Shown here piece after piece: positions 1-9,407 of a stretch of DNA of 64,000 bases. The position numbers were made by a program, and so were the translations under genes. The stretch is from NCBI GenBank assembly GCA_039683095.1, contig JBDKSB010000012.1, forward strand, positions 776,293 to 840,292, written 5' to 3'. Each line of letters starts with the position of its first letter. The stretch's first letter is position 1. The notes beneath the pieces are model-generated. The model did no database searches. It was not told where the DNA came from and worked only from the letters and a program-made list of their open reading frames with translations. Source of the DNA: Acidobacteriota bacterium. GTDB lineage: Bacteria > Acidobacteriota > Aminicenantia > Aminicenantales > Saccharicenantaceae.

Positions 1-1509
1 TTCCGGAGCTACCGGCCCCGCTACACACTGACCCTGTCGCATCCGGCGGTCCGCTGGCATTACGCCGAGCTCGTGCGCCGGCTGATGAAGGAAGTGCCCG
101 AGCTGGGGTACATCTATCTCTGGACAAACGACAGCGGCTCGGGCTTCGAGTACACGGCCAGCCTCTACGCCGGGCGCAACGGCGGGGCCTATCTCGTCCG
201 GGAATGGAAATCGCACGAGTCGATCGCCCGGGCGGCGGCCGAGAACGTCCTGCGCTACTTCCGGGTCCTGCGGGACGCCGCCGCCGAGACCCGTCCCGAT
301 TTCCGGCTGCTTTTCAACCTCTTCTCCTTCTCGAACGAGGAAGCGTTCATCCTCGACGGCCTGACCCCGGGGCTCGACCTCTGGGTCGCGCCGAAGGAGC
401 TCGACGATTCGCCCCGGGGCCGGCGACTCAAGGCCCTGCCGGCCAAGGGCAGCGAGATCTTCACCACGACGCGCCTCCAGAACAACTACCTTCTCGGCAT
501 CCCTTCCCCGTGGCTGGCCGCCGAGGAGGTGCGCGGTCTCCAGGCCGCGGGCTTCGACAAGGCCCAGGTCACGGTCGACCCGCAGCCGCTCGCGCCCTAC
601 GACGTCAACCGGGAGGTCCTGCGGGCCATCAACTTCGATCCGGCCGCGGACGTCGACGCCGTCGTCGCCGCGACCGCGGCGCGCTGGGCCGATCCGCCGG
701 CCGACGCGGCGCTGGTCAAGGCCTGGCGGCTCTGCGACGCGGCCGTCCGGGGCTTCCCGCCGATCATGCTCTACGGCGACAACAACTGGAGCTTCCCCTG
801 GTACCGGCTGCTCGTCCGGCCGTTCGCCCCGGACATCGGCAAGATCCCCGAGGCCGAGCGGGCCTATTACGAGAAGTTCATGACCGTGACCTTCAACAAT
901 CCCAACCTCGTCGACCTGGGCATGGACATCCTTTGGACGCTCATGACGACCGCCCAGGCCGATGCGGCCGTGGCCCAGGCCGACCGGGCGACGTGGCCGC
1001 CGCTCGACGAGGCCATCGCCGTTCTGGGCGCGGCCATCGATCGCGTGCCCGACGGGGTCCGGATCGAGCCGGACGGCCGCCGGCGTTATAGCGGCGACGT
1101 GGAAGTCCTGGTCGATCAGCTCGACCGGCTCCGGGCCCTGCGCTGCTATTTCCGGACCCTGCGCAACACGGCCGCCTGGGTGGCCGGCGTCCACGGCTAT
1201 CTCGAGGCCAAGGACCCGGCCGAAAAGGCCCGCCGCCGGACCGCCGTGCGGGCCATGGTCGACGACGAGATCCGGAACGCCGCGGACCTGGCCGCGCTCT
1301 TCGAGACCTCGAAGGTCCGGTTCATGCCCATCGACCCGACGGGCGAGACCTTCAACATGTACGGCCCGAACCTGGCCGAGCTCATCCGGAAGAAGATCGC
1401 CCTGATGAAGGAACACCGGGACGACGAGCCCCGGATCGATCCCGACTTCATGTGGCGGATGCCGCCGGACTCCGGCCTCGACCCCAAGGCCTATCTGAAA
1501 TACCGTTGA
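1..1509 (+). CDS. Glycoside-hydrolase-like protein, 3' part (5' end outside window)
   Basis: The reading frame is open from base 1 and ends with TGA at 1509, so the true start lies upstream; a GTG at 73 is only an internal codon. The visible 502 residues look like the second half of a TIM-barrel carbohydrate enzyme followed by a helical C-terminal region. Near the N-terminal edge there is a barrel-strand-like stretch, YIYLWTNDSGSGFEY, with acidic residues, and further on MLYGDNNWSFPWYR. The aromatic and acidic content resembles GH20- or GH67-like proteins, but I cannot name the family. It lies upstream of a sugar-modifying operon, which fits a role in glycan or glycoside breakdown. The gene is secure; the function is an inference. 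Confidence 0.6.
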   Translation, partial: FRSYRPRYTLTLSHPAVRWHYAELVRRLMKEVPELGYIYLWTNDSGSGFEYTASLYAGRNGGAYLVREWKSHESIARAAAENVLRYFRVLRDAAAETRPDFRLLFNLFSFSNEEAFILDGLTPGLDLWVAPKELDDSPRGRRLKALPAKGSEIFTTTRLQNNYLLGIPSPWLAAEEVRGLQAAGFDKAQVTVDPQPLAPYDVNREVLRAINFDPAADVDAVVAATAARWADPPADAALVKAWRLCDAAVRGFPPIMLYGDNNWSFPWYRLLVRPFAPDIGKIPEAERAYYEKFMTVTFNNPNLVDLGMDILWTLMTTAQADAAVAQADRATWPPLDEAIAVLGAAIDRVPDGVRIEPDGRRRYSGDVEVLVDQLDRLRALRCYFRTLRNTAAWVAGVHGYLEAKDPAEKARRRTAVRAMVDDEIRNAADLAALFETSKVRFMPIDPTGETFNMYGPNLAELIRKKIALMKEHRDDEPRIDPDFMWRMPPDSGLDPKAYLKYR

Positions 1510-1703
1510 GAAGGGGGCGCCCCCTCCTTTCACCGGATCTCGGACGGCACCTTCAGCTCGGGCGAGACCGTCCGCAGGAGATAAGGGCAGTGCCCGGGAA
1601 AGCGGTGCGGCGCTGCGGGATCTCATCCAGACCTCCTCATGACGAGATCAAAGCCTGCTTGACGGTCCCGGACAAAAGGACGGGGACGTTTGCGGCCGGG
1701 CCC
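1510..1703. other. Intergenic, hairpins and possible gene remnant
   Basis: Just after the stop codon a short perfect palindrome GGGGGCGCCCCC lies at about 1513-1524, and a 7-bp inverted repeat CGGACGG/CCGTCCG at 1541-1547 and 1568-1574; either may end transcription of the upstream gene. On the minus strand a short open stretch ending in TGA near 1532 reads like a protein C-terminus (GHCPYLLRTVSPELKVP), with a continuation in another frame. It could be a decayed gene. A GGACGGGGACG motif near 1678 resembles motifs in other intergenic regions of the window. Confidence 0.3.
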
Positions 1704-2186
1704 TCAGGGCAGGATGGGGATCCGGGCGGCGTAAGCTTCCACCTTCTCCTGCCAGCCCTCCTCGAGGGGCCCCTTGATGCCCATCACCATGACCTTGCCC
1801 TCGGCCACCCCGGCCAGTCCTTTGCCCTGCAGGAGGCCGCGCATGATCGGGATGACGCGCTGCAGCCGGGCCAGCTCCTCCTCGTTGGGCGGCCGCCCGG
1901 TCTCCTTTTCGGGCTTGGGCGCGCCTTCCGTGGTCAGGATGGCGTACTTCGTCCCGGCCGGCAGCCGGAGCTTCTTCAAGAACCGGCGCATGCGCCCGAT
2001 CGGCCGGCCCATCCGCCCCGGCGAACTGAACACGTACAGGTCGGCCGGGGGCATCTCCTTGGGCTTCGCGTCGCGGACGTGATGGACGTTGACGGTGACT
2101 CCCCGCGCGGCCATCCGCTTCCGGAACTCCTCGGCCACCAGGGCGCCGTTGCCGTACTTCGAGGCGTGGAAGTATTCGATCATCAT
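1704..2186 (-). CDS. Flavodoxin-like protein
   Basis: A 160-residue cytosolic protein of flavodoxin fold. The N-terminal strand leads into SKYGNGALVAEEF, which matches the phosphate-binding loop of flavodoxin-like proteins, and ADLYVFSSPGRMGRP corresponds to the second FMN loop. Flavodoxin-family proteins carry electrons on FMN or act as small quinone/protoporphyrinogen-type oxidoreductases; the partner here is unknown. An upstream in-frame ATG adds ten residues, but AGGAGAGG sits at good distance before the ATG at 2186, so that start is preferred. It is transcribed alone, divergently from the sugar operon. Alternative: NADPH-dependent FMN reductase-like protein. Confidence 0.75.
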   Translation of the reverse strand: MMIEYFHASKYGNGALVAEEFRKRMAARGVTVNVHHVRDAKPKEMPPADLYVFSSPGRMGRPIGRMRRFLKKLRLPAGTKYAILTTEGAPKPEKETGRPPNEEELARLQRVIPIMRGLLQGKGLAGVAEGKVMVMGIKGPLEEGWQEKVEAYAARIPILP

Positions 2187-2213
2187 GGCGTTCCTCTCCT
2201 CTTTCCCATAACG

Positions 2214-2241
2214 CATATAACAACAGGAGGCCCGAAATCAA
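2214..2241 (-). promoter_or_regulatory. Candidate sigma-70 promoter of the flavodoxin-like gene
   Basis: On the minus strand TTGATT (2241-2236) and TATATG (2219-2214) are separated by 16 bp. The predicted start of transcription is about 20 bp before the ATG at 2186, leaving room for the AGGAG site. Confidence 0.45.
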
Positions 2242-2358
2242 GCCCGGTTCTTGCGGCCCCCGGACCGGCGGCGGGGCCCCGGGGCCGGGCCGGGAAGAGG
2301 GACAAGCCCCCCGGCGGGAAGAACTCCGAGGGGCCGGGCGCCCGGCTATCGGCGCAGG

Positions 2359-2388
2359 TTGAAATGCCGCCCCGCTTTTTAATAGAAT
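2359..2388 (+). promoter_or_regulatory. Candidate sigma-70 promoter of the sugar operon
   Basis: TTGAAA (2359-2364), 18-bp spacer and TAGAAT (2383-2388), in a locally AT-rich patch. It would give a leader of about 130 nt before the GTG at 2525. Confidence 0.45.
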
Positions 2389-2524
2389 CGGCGTGCCGTG
2401 GCTGCATCAAACGCGCTCCGCGATCGCCGTCTCCCTTCGCCCCGGACCCGTCGCCGCACGACATGAGCATCGGGCCTCTGGAGTCCGCTTTTGCCGCCCG
2501 GGATCTCCGCCTAGGAGGACGAAT

Positions 2525-3463
<939 letters not shown>

Positions 3464-3546
3464 AGAAAAAAGAGGGGGGCGAACCCGCTTTTGCTCGTTT
3501 TTGGGCAAAAAGCGGGTTTGACCCCTTCCGGAAAAGGAGAACATCG

Positions 3547-4833
3547 ATGAGCGAGAATCACGAGCTGACGCGCCGGGACTTCCTCAAGACGGCTTCGGTC
3601 GCCTCCATCGCCTCGGCGGCGACGCTGGCCGGCGCCATGTCCGGGGCCGGGGGGCTTTTCGCCGGCGGGTCGGACACGATCAAGATCGGGGTCATCGGCT
3701 GCGGCGGCCGGGGCACGGGCGCGGCCGTCAACGCGGTCGAGTCCTCCCCGGGCGTCGAGATCATCGCCCTCTTCGATCCCTTCAAGGACCGGATCGAGGG
3801 CTGCCTCAAGACCCTCGGCGAAAAGGTCCCGGCCGCGCTGAAGGTAAAGCCGGAACGCTGCTTCACGGGCCTCGACGGCTACAAGAAGCTCCTGGAGATC
3901 AAGGACATCAACTACATCGTCACGGCCGCCCCGCCCGGATTCCGGCCCATCCACCTCAAGGCCGCGATCGAGGCCGGCAAGAACGTCTTCATGGAGAAGC
4001 CGGTCGCCGTCGACCCGGCCGGCGTCCGCTCGGTCATCGCCAGCTCGGAGCTGGCCGCGTCCAAGGGCCTGGCCATCGTCGCCGGCACGCAGCGGCGCCA
4101 CCAGAAGAGCTACCTCGAGCTCATGCGGCGCGTCCGCGAAGGGGCCATCGGCGAGATTGTCGGCGGCCAGTGCTACTGGAACCAGGGCGACCTTTGGGTC
4201 ATCAGGAAGACGCCGGAGATGAGCGAGATGGAGTGGCAGTGCCGCAACTGGCTCTACTTCTCCTGGACTTCCGGCGACCACATCGTCGAGCAGCACGTCC
4301 ACAACATCGACGTCATGAACTGGGCCCTCGGCGCAACGCCGGTCAAGGTCATGGGCCTGGGCGGCCGCCAGGTCCGGACGGCTCCGGAATACGGCAACAT
4401 CTTCGACCACTTCGCCGTCGAGTTCGAGTACCCGAACGGCGTCCGGGTCGCCAGCCAGTGCCGCCAGATCAAGGGCTGCGCCGACCGCGTCGAGGAGAAG
4501 ATCGTCGGCGCCAAAGGCCAGGCCTTCGGCTACGGCGAGATCCTGGGCCCGAACGCCTGGAAGTTCGAGGGCGACGAGCCCAATCCCTACGTCGTCGAAC
4601 ACGCCGACCTGATCGCCAGCATCCGGGCCGGCAGGCCGCTCAACGAGGGCAAGCGTATCGCCGAGAGCACGATGTGCGCCATCATGGGCCGCATGAGCGC
4701 CTACACCGGCCGGGCCCTGTCCTGGGATTGGGCCATGAACGCCTCGAAGCTAGACCTCTCGCCGGCGAAATACGAGTTCGGGCCGAACCCGGTCGACCCC
4801 GTGGCCGTGCCGGGGGTCACCCCGCTCGTCTAG
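3547..4833 (+). CDS. Tat-exported Gfo/Idh/MocA family oxidoreductase
   Basis: 428 residues. The ATG at 3547 follows AAGGAG and gives a signal TRRDFLKTA at residues 8-16, then a hydrophobic stretch to about residue 36. The mature part starts with a Rossmann nucleotide loop GCGGRGTG and has the family motif EKP at residues 150-152, followed by the C-terminal alpha/beta domain with EQHVHNIDVMNWALG, where His and Asp probably form the active site. Members oxidise or reduce sugar hydroxyls with NAD(P), often held tightly; Tat export fits folding around the cofactor first. The gene sits 83 bp after the isomerase gene and is followed by a second such enzyme. The substrate is not predictable. Confidence 0.85.
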   Translation: MSENHELTRRDFLKTASVASIASAATLAGAMSGAGGLFAGGSDTIKIGVIGCGGRGTGAAVNAVESSPGVEIIALFDPFKDRIEGCLKTLGEKVPAALKVKPERCFTGLDGYKKLLEIKDINYIVTAAPPGFRPIHLKAAIEAGKNVFMEKPVAVDPAGVRSVIASSELAASKGLAIVAGTQRRHQKSYLELMRRVREGAIGEIVGGQCYWNQGDLWVIRKTPEMSEMEWQCRNWLYFSWTSGDHIVEQHVHNIDVMNWALGATPVKVMGLGGRQVRTAPEYGNIFDHFAVEFEYPNGVRVASQCRQIKGCADRVEEKIVGAKGQAFGYGEILGPNAWKFEGDEPNPYVVEHADLIASIRAGRPLNEGKRIAESTMCAIMGRMSAYTGRALSWDWAMNASKLDLSPAKYEFGPNPVDPVAVPGVTPLV

Positions 4834-4879
4834 CCGGACGAAGGATCGCCGGATGGCATCATTGAATCCTGGAGGACGC

Positions 4880-6196
4880 ATGAGCCAAATGAACCGTCGG
4901 CATTTCCTCAAGACCGTCGCGGCGGCGGGAGGCGCGGCCGTGGCCGGCTTCCCGGCCATCGTCAAGGCCTCGGCCCTGGGCCGGGACGGGGCCGTCGCTC
5001 CGTCGGACCGGATCGTCATGGCCGGCATCGGCTTCGGCATGATGGGCCCGGACAACATGGCCAACTTCCTGGAGAAGCCCGAGGTCCAGTGGGTGGCCGC
5101 CTGCGACCTGGACACGGAGCCGCTGGCCCGGGCCAAGGCCACGGTCGACAAGAAATACGGCAACAAGAGCTGCGCCACGTACCACGATTTCCGCGAGCTC
5201 TATCTGCGCAAGGACCTCGACGCCGTCTCGATCGCCGTGCCCGACCACTGGCACGCCATCCTGTCGATCGCGGCCCTGCGGGCCGGGCTCGACGTCTACG
5301 GCGAGAAGCCCCTGACCCACAACCTGCGCGAGGGCCGGGCTCTCTGCGACGCCGTCAGGCGCTACGGCCGGGTCTGGCAGACAGGCTCCTGGCAGCGCTC
5401 GGTCGAGAACTTCCATCAGGCCTGCGAGCTCGTCCGCAACGGCCGCGTCGGCAAGATCAAAAGGATCGAGGTCGGCCTGCCGCAGGGCCACTACGATTTC
5501 GCCGGGACCTTCGGCCAGGAGGCCCTGGTCCCGCCGCCGCCGAACCTGGACTACGACTTCTGGATCGGACCGGCGCCCTGGTGGCCCTACTGCAAGGCCA
5601 GGGTGCACATGAACTGGCGCTGGAACATGGATTTCGGCGGCGGCCAGTACATGGACTGGATCGGCCATCACCTTGACATCGCCCACTGGGGCATGGGCTG
5701 GGACGAGACCGGCCCGGTCGAGATCGAGGCCAAGGGCGAGTTCCCGGCCTCGGGCATCTACAACAGCCCGATCCGCTATTACGTCCAGGCCAGGTACGCC
5801 GACGGGACGCCGCTGGTCCTGGCCGGCGGCCACGACGAGATCTGGAGCGGGACCAAGTGGATCGGCGAGTACGGCTGGATCTGGGTCGACCGGGGGCAGT
5901 TCGAGACCGAGCCGGCCGGCCTCAAGCGCGAGGTCATCGGGCCGGAGGAGGTGCGTCTCTACAAGAGCCGCGACCACCAGCAGAACTTCCTCGACTGCGT
6001 CCGCAGCCGGGCGGCGACGATCGCCCCGGCCGAGACGGCCCACCGCTCGGCCAGCGTCGGCCACCTCGGCGTCATCGCTATGGAGGTCGGCCGCAAGATC
6101 AAGTGGGACCCCCGGACCGAGACCATCATCGGCGACCCGGAAGCGGAGCGGCTCCTCGGCCACTCCTATCGCCAACCCTGGCAGCTGCCGGAGTGA
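4880..6196 (+). CDS. Tat-exported Gfo/Idh/MocA family oxidoreductase
   Basis: 438 residues. GGAGG at 4871-4875 selects the ATG at 4880 rather than an in-frame ATG at 4853. The twin-arginine signal is NRRHFLKTV (residues 5-13), and the putative cleavage region is near IVKASA. The Rossmann domain has a degenerate glycine loop (GIGFGMMG), and EKP lies at residues 142-144. The C-terminal domain is rich in Trp and Tyr (PAPWWPYCKARVHMNW, MDWIGHHLDIAHWGMG), typical of the long planctomycete/acidobacterial branch of the family. It probably works on the same substrate class as the preceding enzyme, since both are exported and co-transcribed. The specific reaction is unknown. Confidence 0.85.
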   Translation: MSQMNRRHFLKTVAAAGGAAVAGFPAIVKASALGRDGAVAPSDRIVMAGIGFGMMGPDNMANFLEKPEVQWVAACDLDTEPLARAKATVDKKYGNKSCATYHDFRELYLRKDLDAVSIAVPDHWHAILSIAALRAGLDVYGEKPLTHNLREGRALCDAVRRYGRVWQTGSWQRSVENFHQACELVRNGRVGKIKRIEVGLPQGHYDFAGTFGQEALVPPPPNLDYDFWIGPAPWWPYCKARVHMNWRWNMDFGGGQYMDWIGHHLDIAHWGMGWDETGPVEIEAKGEFPASGIYNSPIRYYVQARYADGTPLVLAGGHDEIWSGTKWIGEYGWIWVDRGQFETEPAGLKREVIGPEEVRLYKSRDHQQNFLDCVRSRAATIAPAETAHRSASVGHLGVIAMEVGRKIKWDPRTETIIGDPEAERLLGHSYRQPWQLPE

Positions 6197-6207
6197 GGAG
6201 AGCAGCC

Positions 6208-8199
6208 ATGAAGAACGCAGGAAGACCGATCGCCGTCGCGGCTGCCCTACTCGCGGTTTCGCTGGCGCTTGCGGCCCAGCCGGCGGCGAGCCAGATGGAC
6301 GATAAGACCAAGCGCGAAATGGGCCTCGTCGTCGAGTCCCTGGACCTCATCCTCAAGGATCTCCAGGCTTACGATGCGTCCGATGTCGGCCCGGCGATGC
6401 GGCTGCGGGCCTATGTCTTCGCTCGCAAGGACAACGCCCAGGCCCGCCTGGAGGCCGAAGCCGCGCTCCTCAAGTTCGTCCAGGGCTCGCCTGCGCCGGC
6501 CGGGCTGATGGCCGCCTGCCGGGCCCTCCGGCTCATCGGCGGCCCCGACTCGGTGCCGGTCCTCTCCGGACTCGTGCTCAAGCCCGGGACGACGGGCCCG
6601 GCCCGCTATGCGCTCGAACGGATCCCCGGCGGCGAGGCCGACCGGGCCCTGCTCGGAGCGCTGGACAAGGCGCGGGGCGACATCCGCCGCGGCGTCGTCT
6701 TCTCGCTCGGCGAGAGGCGGTCCGTCGCGGCCGTTCCGGCGCTGGCCGGGCTGGCCGGCGGCCCGGACGCCGTCCTGGCGGCCGACGCCGTCAAGGCGCT
6801 CGGCAAGACCGGCGGACCGGAGGCCGTCAAGAGCCTGACCGCCGTGCTCGGCAAGGCCAGCCTGTCGCTGAGAGCCGAGGCCGCCTCGGCCCTGATGCTG
6901 GCCGCGGAACAGGCCCTGGCTCACGGCGACAGGGCCGCCGCGGCCTCCGTCTATGACCGGGTTTTCGCGGCCGGCGCCACGCCGGTCCTGCGGCAGGCCG
7001 CGTTCAAGGGCCGGCTGGCCACGGCGGCCGCGGCCAGGGACATGATCCTCAAGGCCCTGTCCGGGAAGGACGCGCTGCTCTACGCGCCGGCCCTGGCCGC
7101 GGTCCCGGCGAATTTCGCCGCGGCGGATATCGCGGCGGTGGCCGGTCTTATGGACCGCCTGCCGGTGGAGAACCGCGTCCAGCTCGCGGCGCTCCTGGCC
7201 AAGTACCCAGCCGAAACGGCAAGGCCGTATCTCCTGGCCGCGGCGGAAAGCCCGGCCCTCGAGGTCAGGCTGGCCGCGCTCCGCTCGATCACGGCGGCCG
7301 GCGACGGCAAGTCGGTCCTTTTCCTGGCCGCCAAGGCGGCCCGGACCGCCGGCGCCGAACAGGATGCGGCGCGGGACGCCCTGATCCGGCTCAGGGGAAA
7401 GGATGTCGATGAGGCCGTCCTCGCGCATCTCCTCAAAACCTCCGACGACGCGATCAAGGCCGAGCTCATCCGCGCGGCGGGCGAGCGGCGCGTCGCCGCG
7501 GCCAAGCCCGCGCTGATGGACGCCGTCAGGTCCGCGGCCCCGGCGATCCGGTCGCGCGCCGCCTCGGCCCTCAGGACGCTCTGCGCCCAGGGGGACATCC
7601 CGGCGCTCGTCGATCTTCTGGCCGGCCTCGACGACGAGCAGGCCCGGGAGACCATGGAAGATACGGTGGCCGCCGTGGCCCGGACCAATCCCCGCGAGCT
7701 GGCCCGCGCCGGCGAGGTCATGGCCCGGCTGGCCGCCGATAAGGACCCGCAGAACAGGGCGGACCTGCTGCGCGTCCTGGGCAAGATCGGCGACGACTCG
7801 GCTCTCCCCATGGTCAGAGACGCGCTCGGAGGCCCCGACGGGGTCGTGGTGGACGCGGCCGTCCGGGCGCTGGCCGATTGGCCGACGATCACCGCCCGCG
7901 ACGACGTCCTCGGTATCGCCGGATCGGCCACGGAGCTCAACCACAAGGTCCTGGCGACGCGGGCGTATATCCGGATGATCGGGCTCGAGCCCTACCGGGC
8001 GCCCGAAAGCGCGGCGGCGGACCTGGTCAAGGTCCTGTCTCTCTCGCCGCGGACGGAGGAGATAAAGCTCGTCCTTGGAATGCTCGGCCGCTTCCCCTGC
8101 GCGGCCAGCCTGAAGACGGCGGAATCGCTCCTGGGCGACGCGGCGGTCGCGGCGGAGGCCAAGGCGGCGGCCGACCGCATCCAAAAAGCCCTAAAGTAA
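6208..8199 (+). CDS. Secreted HEAT-repeat protein
   Basis: 663 residues, starting at the ATG at 6208, twelve bases after the previous stop. Residues 1-29 form a Sec signal peptide (hydrophobic core AAALLAVSLALAA, then QPAASQ). The rest is alanine/leucine-rich and built of repeated helical pairs of roughly 30 residues (for example DAVLAADAVKALGKTGGPEA, AIRSRAASALRTL, VVVDAAVRALADW), the pattern of HEAT/PBS-lyase-like repeats. No catalytic motif is visible. HEAT proteins usually act as scaffolds; within this operon it could hold the exported oxidoreductases together or bind a sugar polymer, which is speculation. Similar secreted HEAT proteins occur in glycan-degrading loci. Confidence 0.75.
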   Translation: MKNAGRPIAVAAALLAVSLALAAQPAASQMDDKTKREMGLVVESLDLILKDLQAYDASDVGPAMRLRAYVFARKDNAQARLEAEAALLKFVQGSPAPAGLMAACRALRLIGGPDSVPVLSGLVLKPGTTGPARYALERIPGGEADRALLGALDKARGDIRRGVVFSLGERRSVAAVPALAGLAGGPDAVLAADAVKALGKTGGPEAVKSLTAVLGKASLSLRAEAASALMLAAEQALAHGDRAAAASVYDRVFAAGATPVLRQAAFKGRLATAAAARDMILKALSGKDALLYAPALAAVPANFAAADIAAVAGLMDRLPVENRVQLAALLAKYPAETARPYLLAAAESPALEVRLAALRSITAAGDGKSVLFLAAKAARTAGAEQDAARDALIRLRGKDVDEAVLAHLLKTSDDAIKAELIRAAGERRVAAAKPALMDAVRSAAPAIRSRAASALRTLCAQGDIPALVDLLAGLDDEQARETMEDTVAAVARTNPRELARAGEVMARLAADKDPQNRADLLRVLGKIGDDSALPMVRDALGGPDGVVVDAAVRALADWPTITARDDVLGIAGSATELNHKVLATRAYIRMIGLEPYRAPESAAADLVKVLSLSPRTEEIKLVLGMLGRFPCAASLKTAESLLGDAAVAAEAKAAADRIQKALK

Positions 8200-8217
8200 G
8201 AATAGAGGGGGCAAGCC

Positions 8218-9396
8218 ATGATCGAAGGACAAGCCTCTGGAACGAGATCTCCCAAGCTCCGCTACGGCATGATAGGCGGCGGGCCGGGCGCCTTCATCGG
8301 CGACGTCCACCGCAAGGCCATCGCCATGGACGGCAAGGCCGAGCTCGTCTGCGGCGCCTTCTCGCGGAGCTACGAGAACACGCTGGAAACGGGCGGATCC
8401 CTCGGCCTTCCGAACGAGCGCCTGTACCGGACCTTCGAGGAGATGCTCCGGGCCGAGGCCGGCCGGGCCGACAGGCCCGACTTCATCAGCATCGTCACGC
8501 CCAACAGCTCCCACTACCCGGCCGCCAAGCTGGCCCTCGAGCTCGGTTTCGCGGTCGTCTGCGAAAAGCCGCTGGCGACGAGCTCGGGCGACGCCGAGGA
8601 CCTGGCCTGCCTCGTCCGCGAATCGGGACGCCTCTTCTGCGTCGCGTACGCCTACTCGGGCTACCCGATCGTCAAGCATCTCCGCGACCTCATCCGCTCC
8701 GGCGAGATCGGCGAGATCCGCTTCGTCAACGGCGAATATCCCCAGGAGTGGCTGGCGACCAGGCTCGAGGACACGGGCCAGAAGCAGGCCGCCTGGCGGA
8801 CCGACCCGGCCCTGGCCGGCGCCTCCAACTGCGTCGGCGACATCGGCAGCCACATCGAGTACATGGCCGCCTACATGACCGGCCTGGAGATCGAATCCCT
8901 CTGCGCCCGCCTCGATCGCTTCGGCCCGAACCGCCCCCTCGACGACAACGCCACGATCATGTTGAACTACCGGGGCGGCGCGAAGGGCGTCTATTGGTGC
9001 TCCCAGATCGCGGCCGGCCACGACAACGCCCTGCGCCTGCGCATCTACGGCGACAAGGGCGCCGTCGAGTGGTTCCAGGAGACGCCCAACACCGCCCGCG
9101 TCTCGTTCCTGGACCGGCCGACCGGAACGATCTCGCGCGGCCGCGACCCGATGTCGCCGCGGGCCCGATCGCTCTCGCGCCTGCCGTCGGGCCATCCCGA
9201 AGGCTACTTCGAGAGCTTCGCCAACGTCTACTCGACCTTCATCGGCGCCCTGGCCAAGAGTCTCCGCGGCGAGCCGCTTGCCGGCGACGACCTCGACTTC
9301 CCGAACGTCGACGACGGCGTCCGCGGCCTGCGCTTCATCGAGGCCTGCGTCGAGAGCTCGGCCAGGGGCGCGGTCTGGATCAAGATGGGGATATGA
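8218..9396 (+). CDS. Cytosolic Gfo/Idh/MocA family oxidoreductase
   Basis: 392 residues without signal peptide, unlike the two exported relatives in the same operon. The Rossmann loop is GGGPGAFIG and EKP lies at residues 116-118. The C-terminal domain carries DIGSHIEYMAAYMTG with candidate catalytic Asp/His. The stop codon overlaps the next gene's alternative ATG at 9393, and the two are probably translated as a pair. It probably processes the imported product of the periplasmic steps, with the following isomerase. The family includes myo-inositol, 1,5-anhydrofructose and keto-sugar reductases; I cannot choose between them. Confidence 0.8.
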   Translation: MIEGQASGTRSPKLRYGMIGGGPGAFIGDVHRKAIAMDGKAELVCGAFSRSYENTLETGGSLGLPNERLYRTFEEMLRAEAGRADRPDFISIVTPNSSHYPAAKLALELGFAVVCEKPLATSSGDAEDLACLVRESGRLFCVAYAYSGYPIVKHLRDLIRSGEIGEIRFVNGEYPQEWLATRLEDTGQKQAAWRTDPALAGASNCVGDIGSHIEYMAAYMTGLEIESLCARLDRFGPNRPLDDNATIMLNYRGGAKGVYWCSQIAAGHDNALRLRIYGDKGAVEWFQETPNTARVSFLDRPTGTISRGRDPMSPRARSLSRLPSGHPEGYFESFANVYSTFIGALAKSLRGEPLAGDDLDFPNVDDGVRGLRFIEACVESSARGAVWIKMGI

Positions 9397-9407
9397 AGGA
9401 GAATAAC

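Larger units (their letters stand above)
2187..2524. other. Divergent intergenic region
   Basis: This 338-bp gap separates the flavodoxin-like gene (minus) from the sugar operon (plus). It holds a promoter for each side. The rest is GC-rich sequence with no convincing ORF or RNA gene. Upstream in-frame extension of the next gene is possible from 2393 but has no ribosome site and would bury the Tat signal. Confidence 0.5.

Noticed and set aside
2393-2524. Earlier start for the Tat isomerase
   Set aside because: It would place 44 residues before the twin-arginine motif and has no ribosome site; AGGAGGA precedes the GTG at 2525.
7878-9407. Upstream extension of the second isomerase into an 839-codon frame
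   Set aside because: The extension overlaps the HEAT and oxidoreductase genes in another frame; AAGGAG and family length support the start at 9408.
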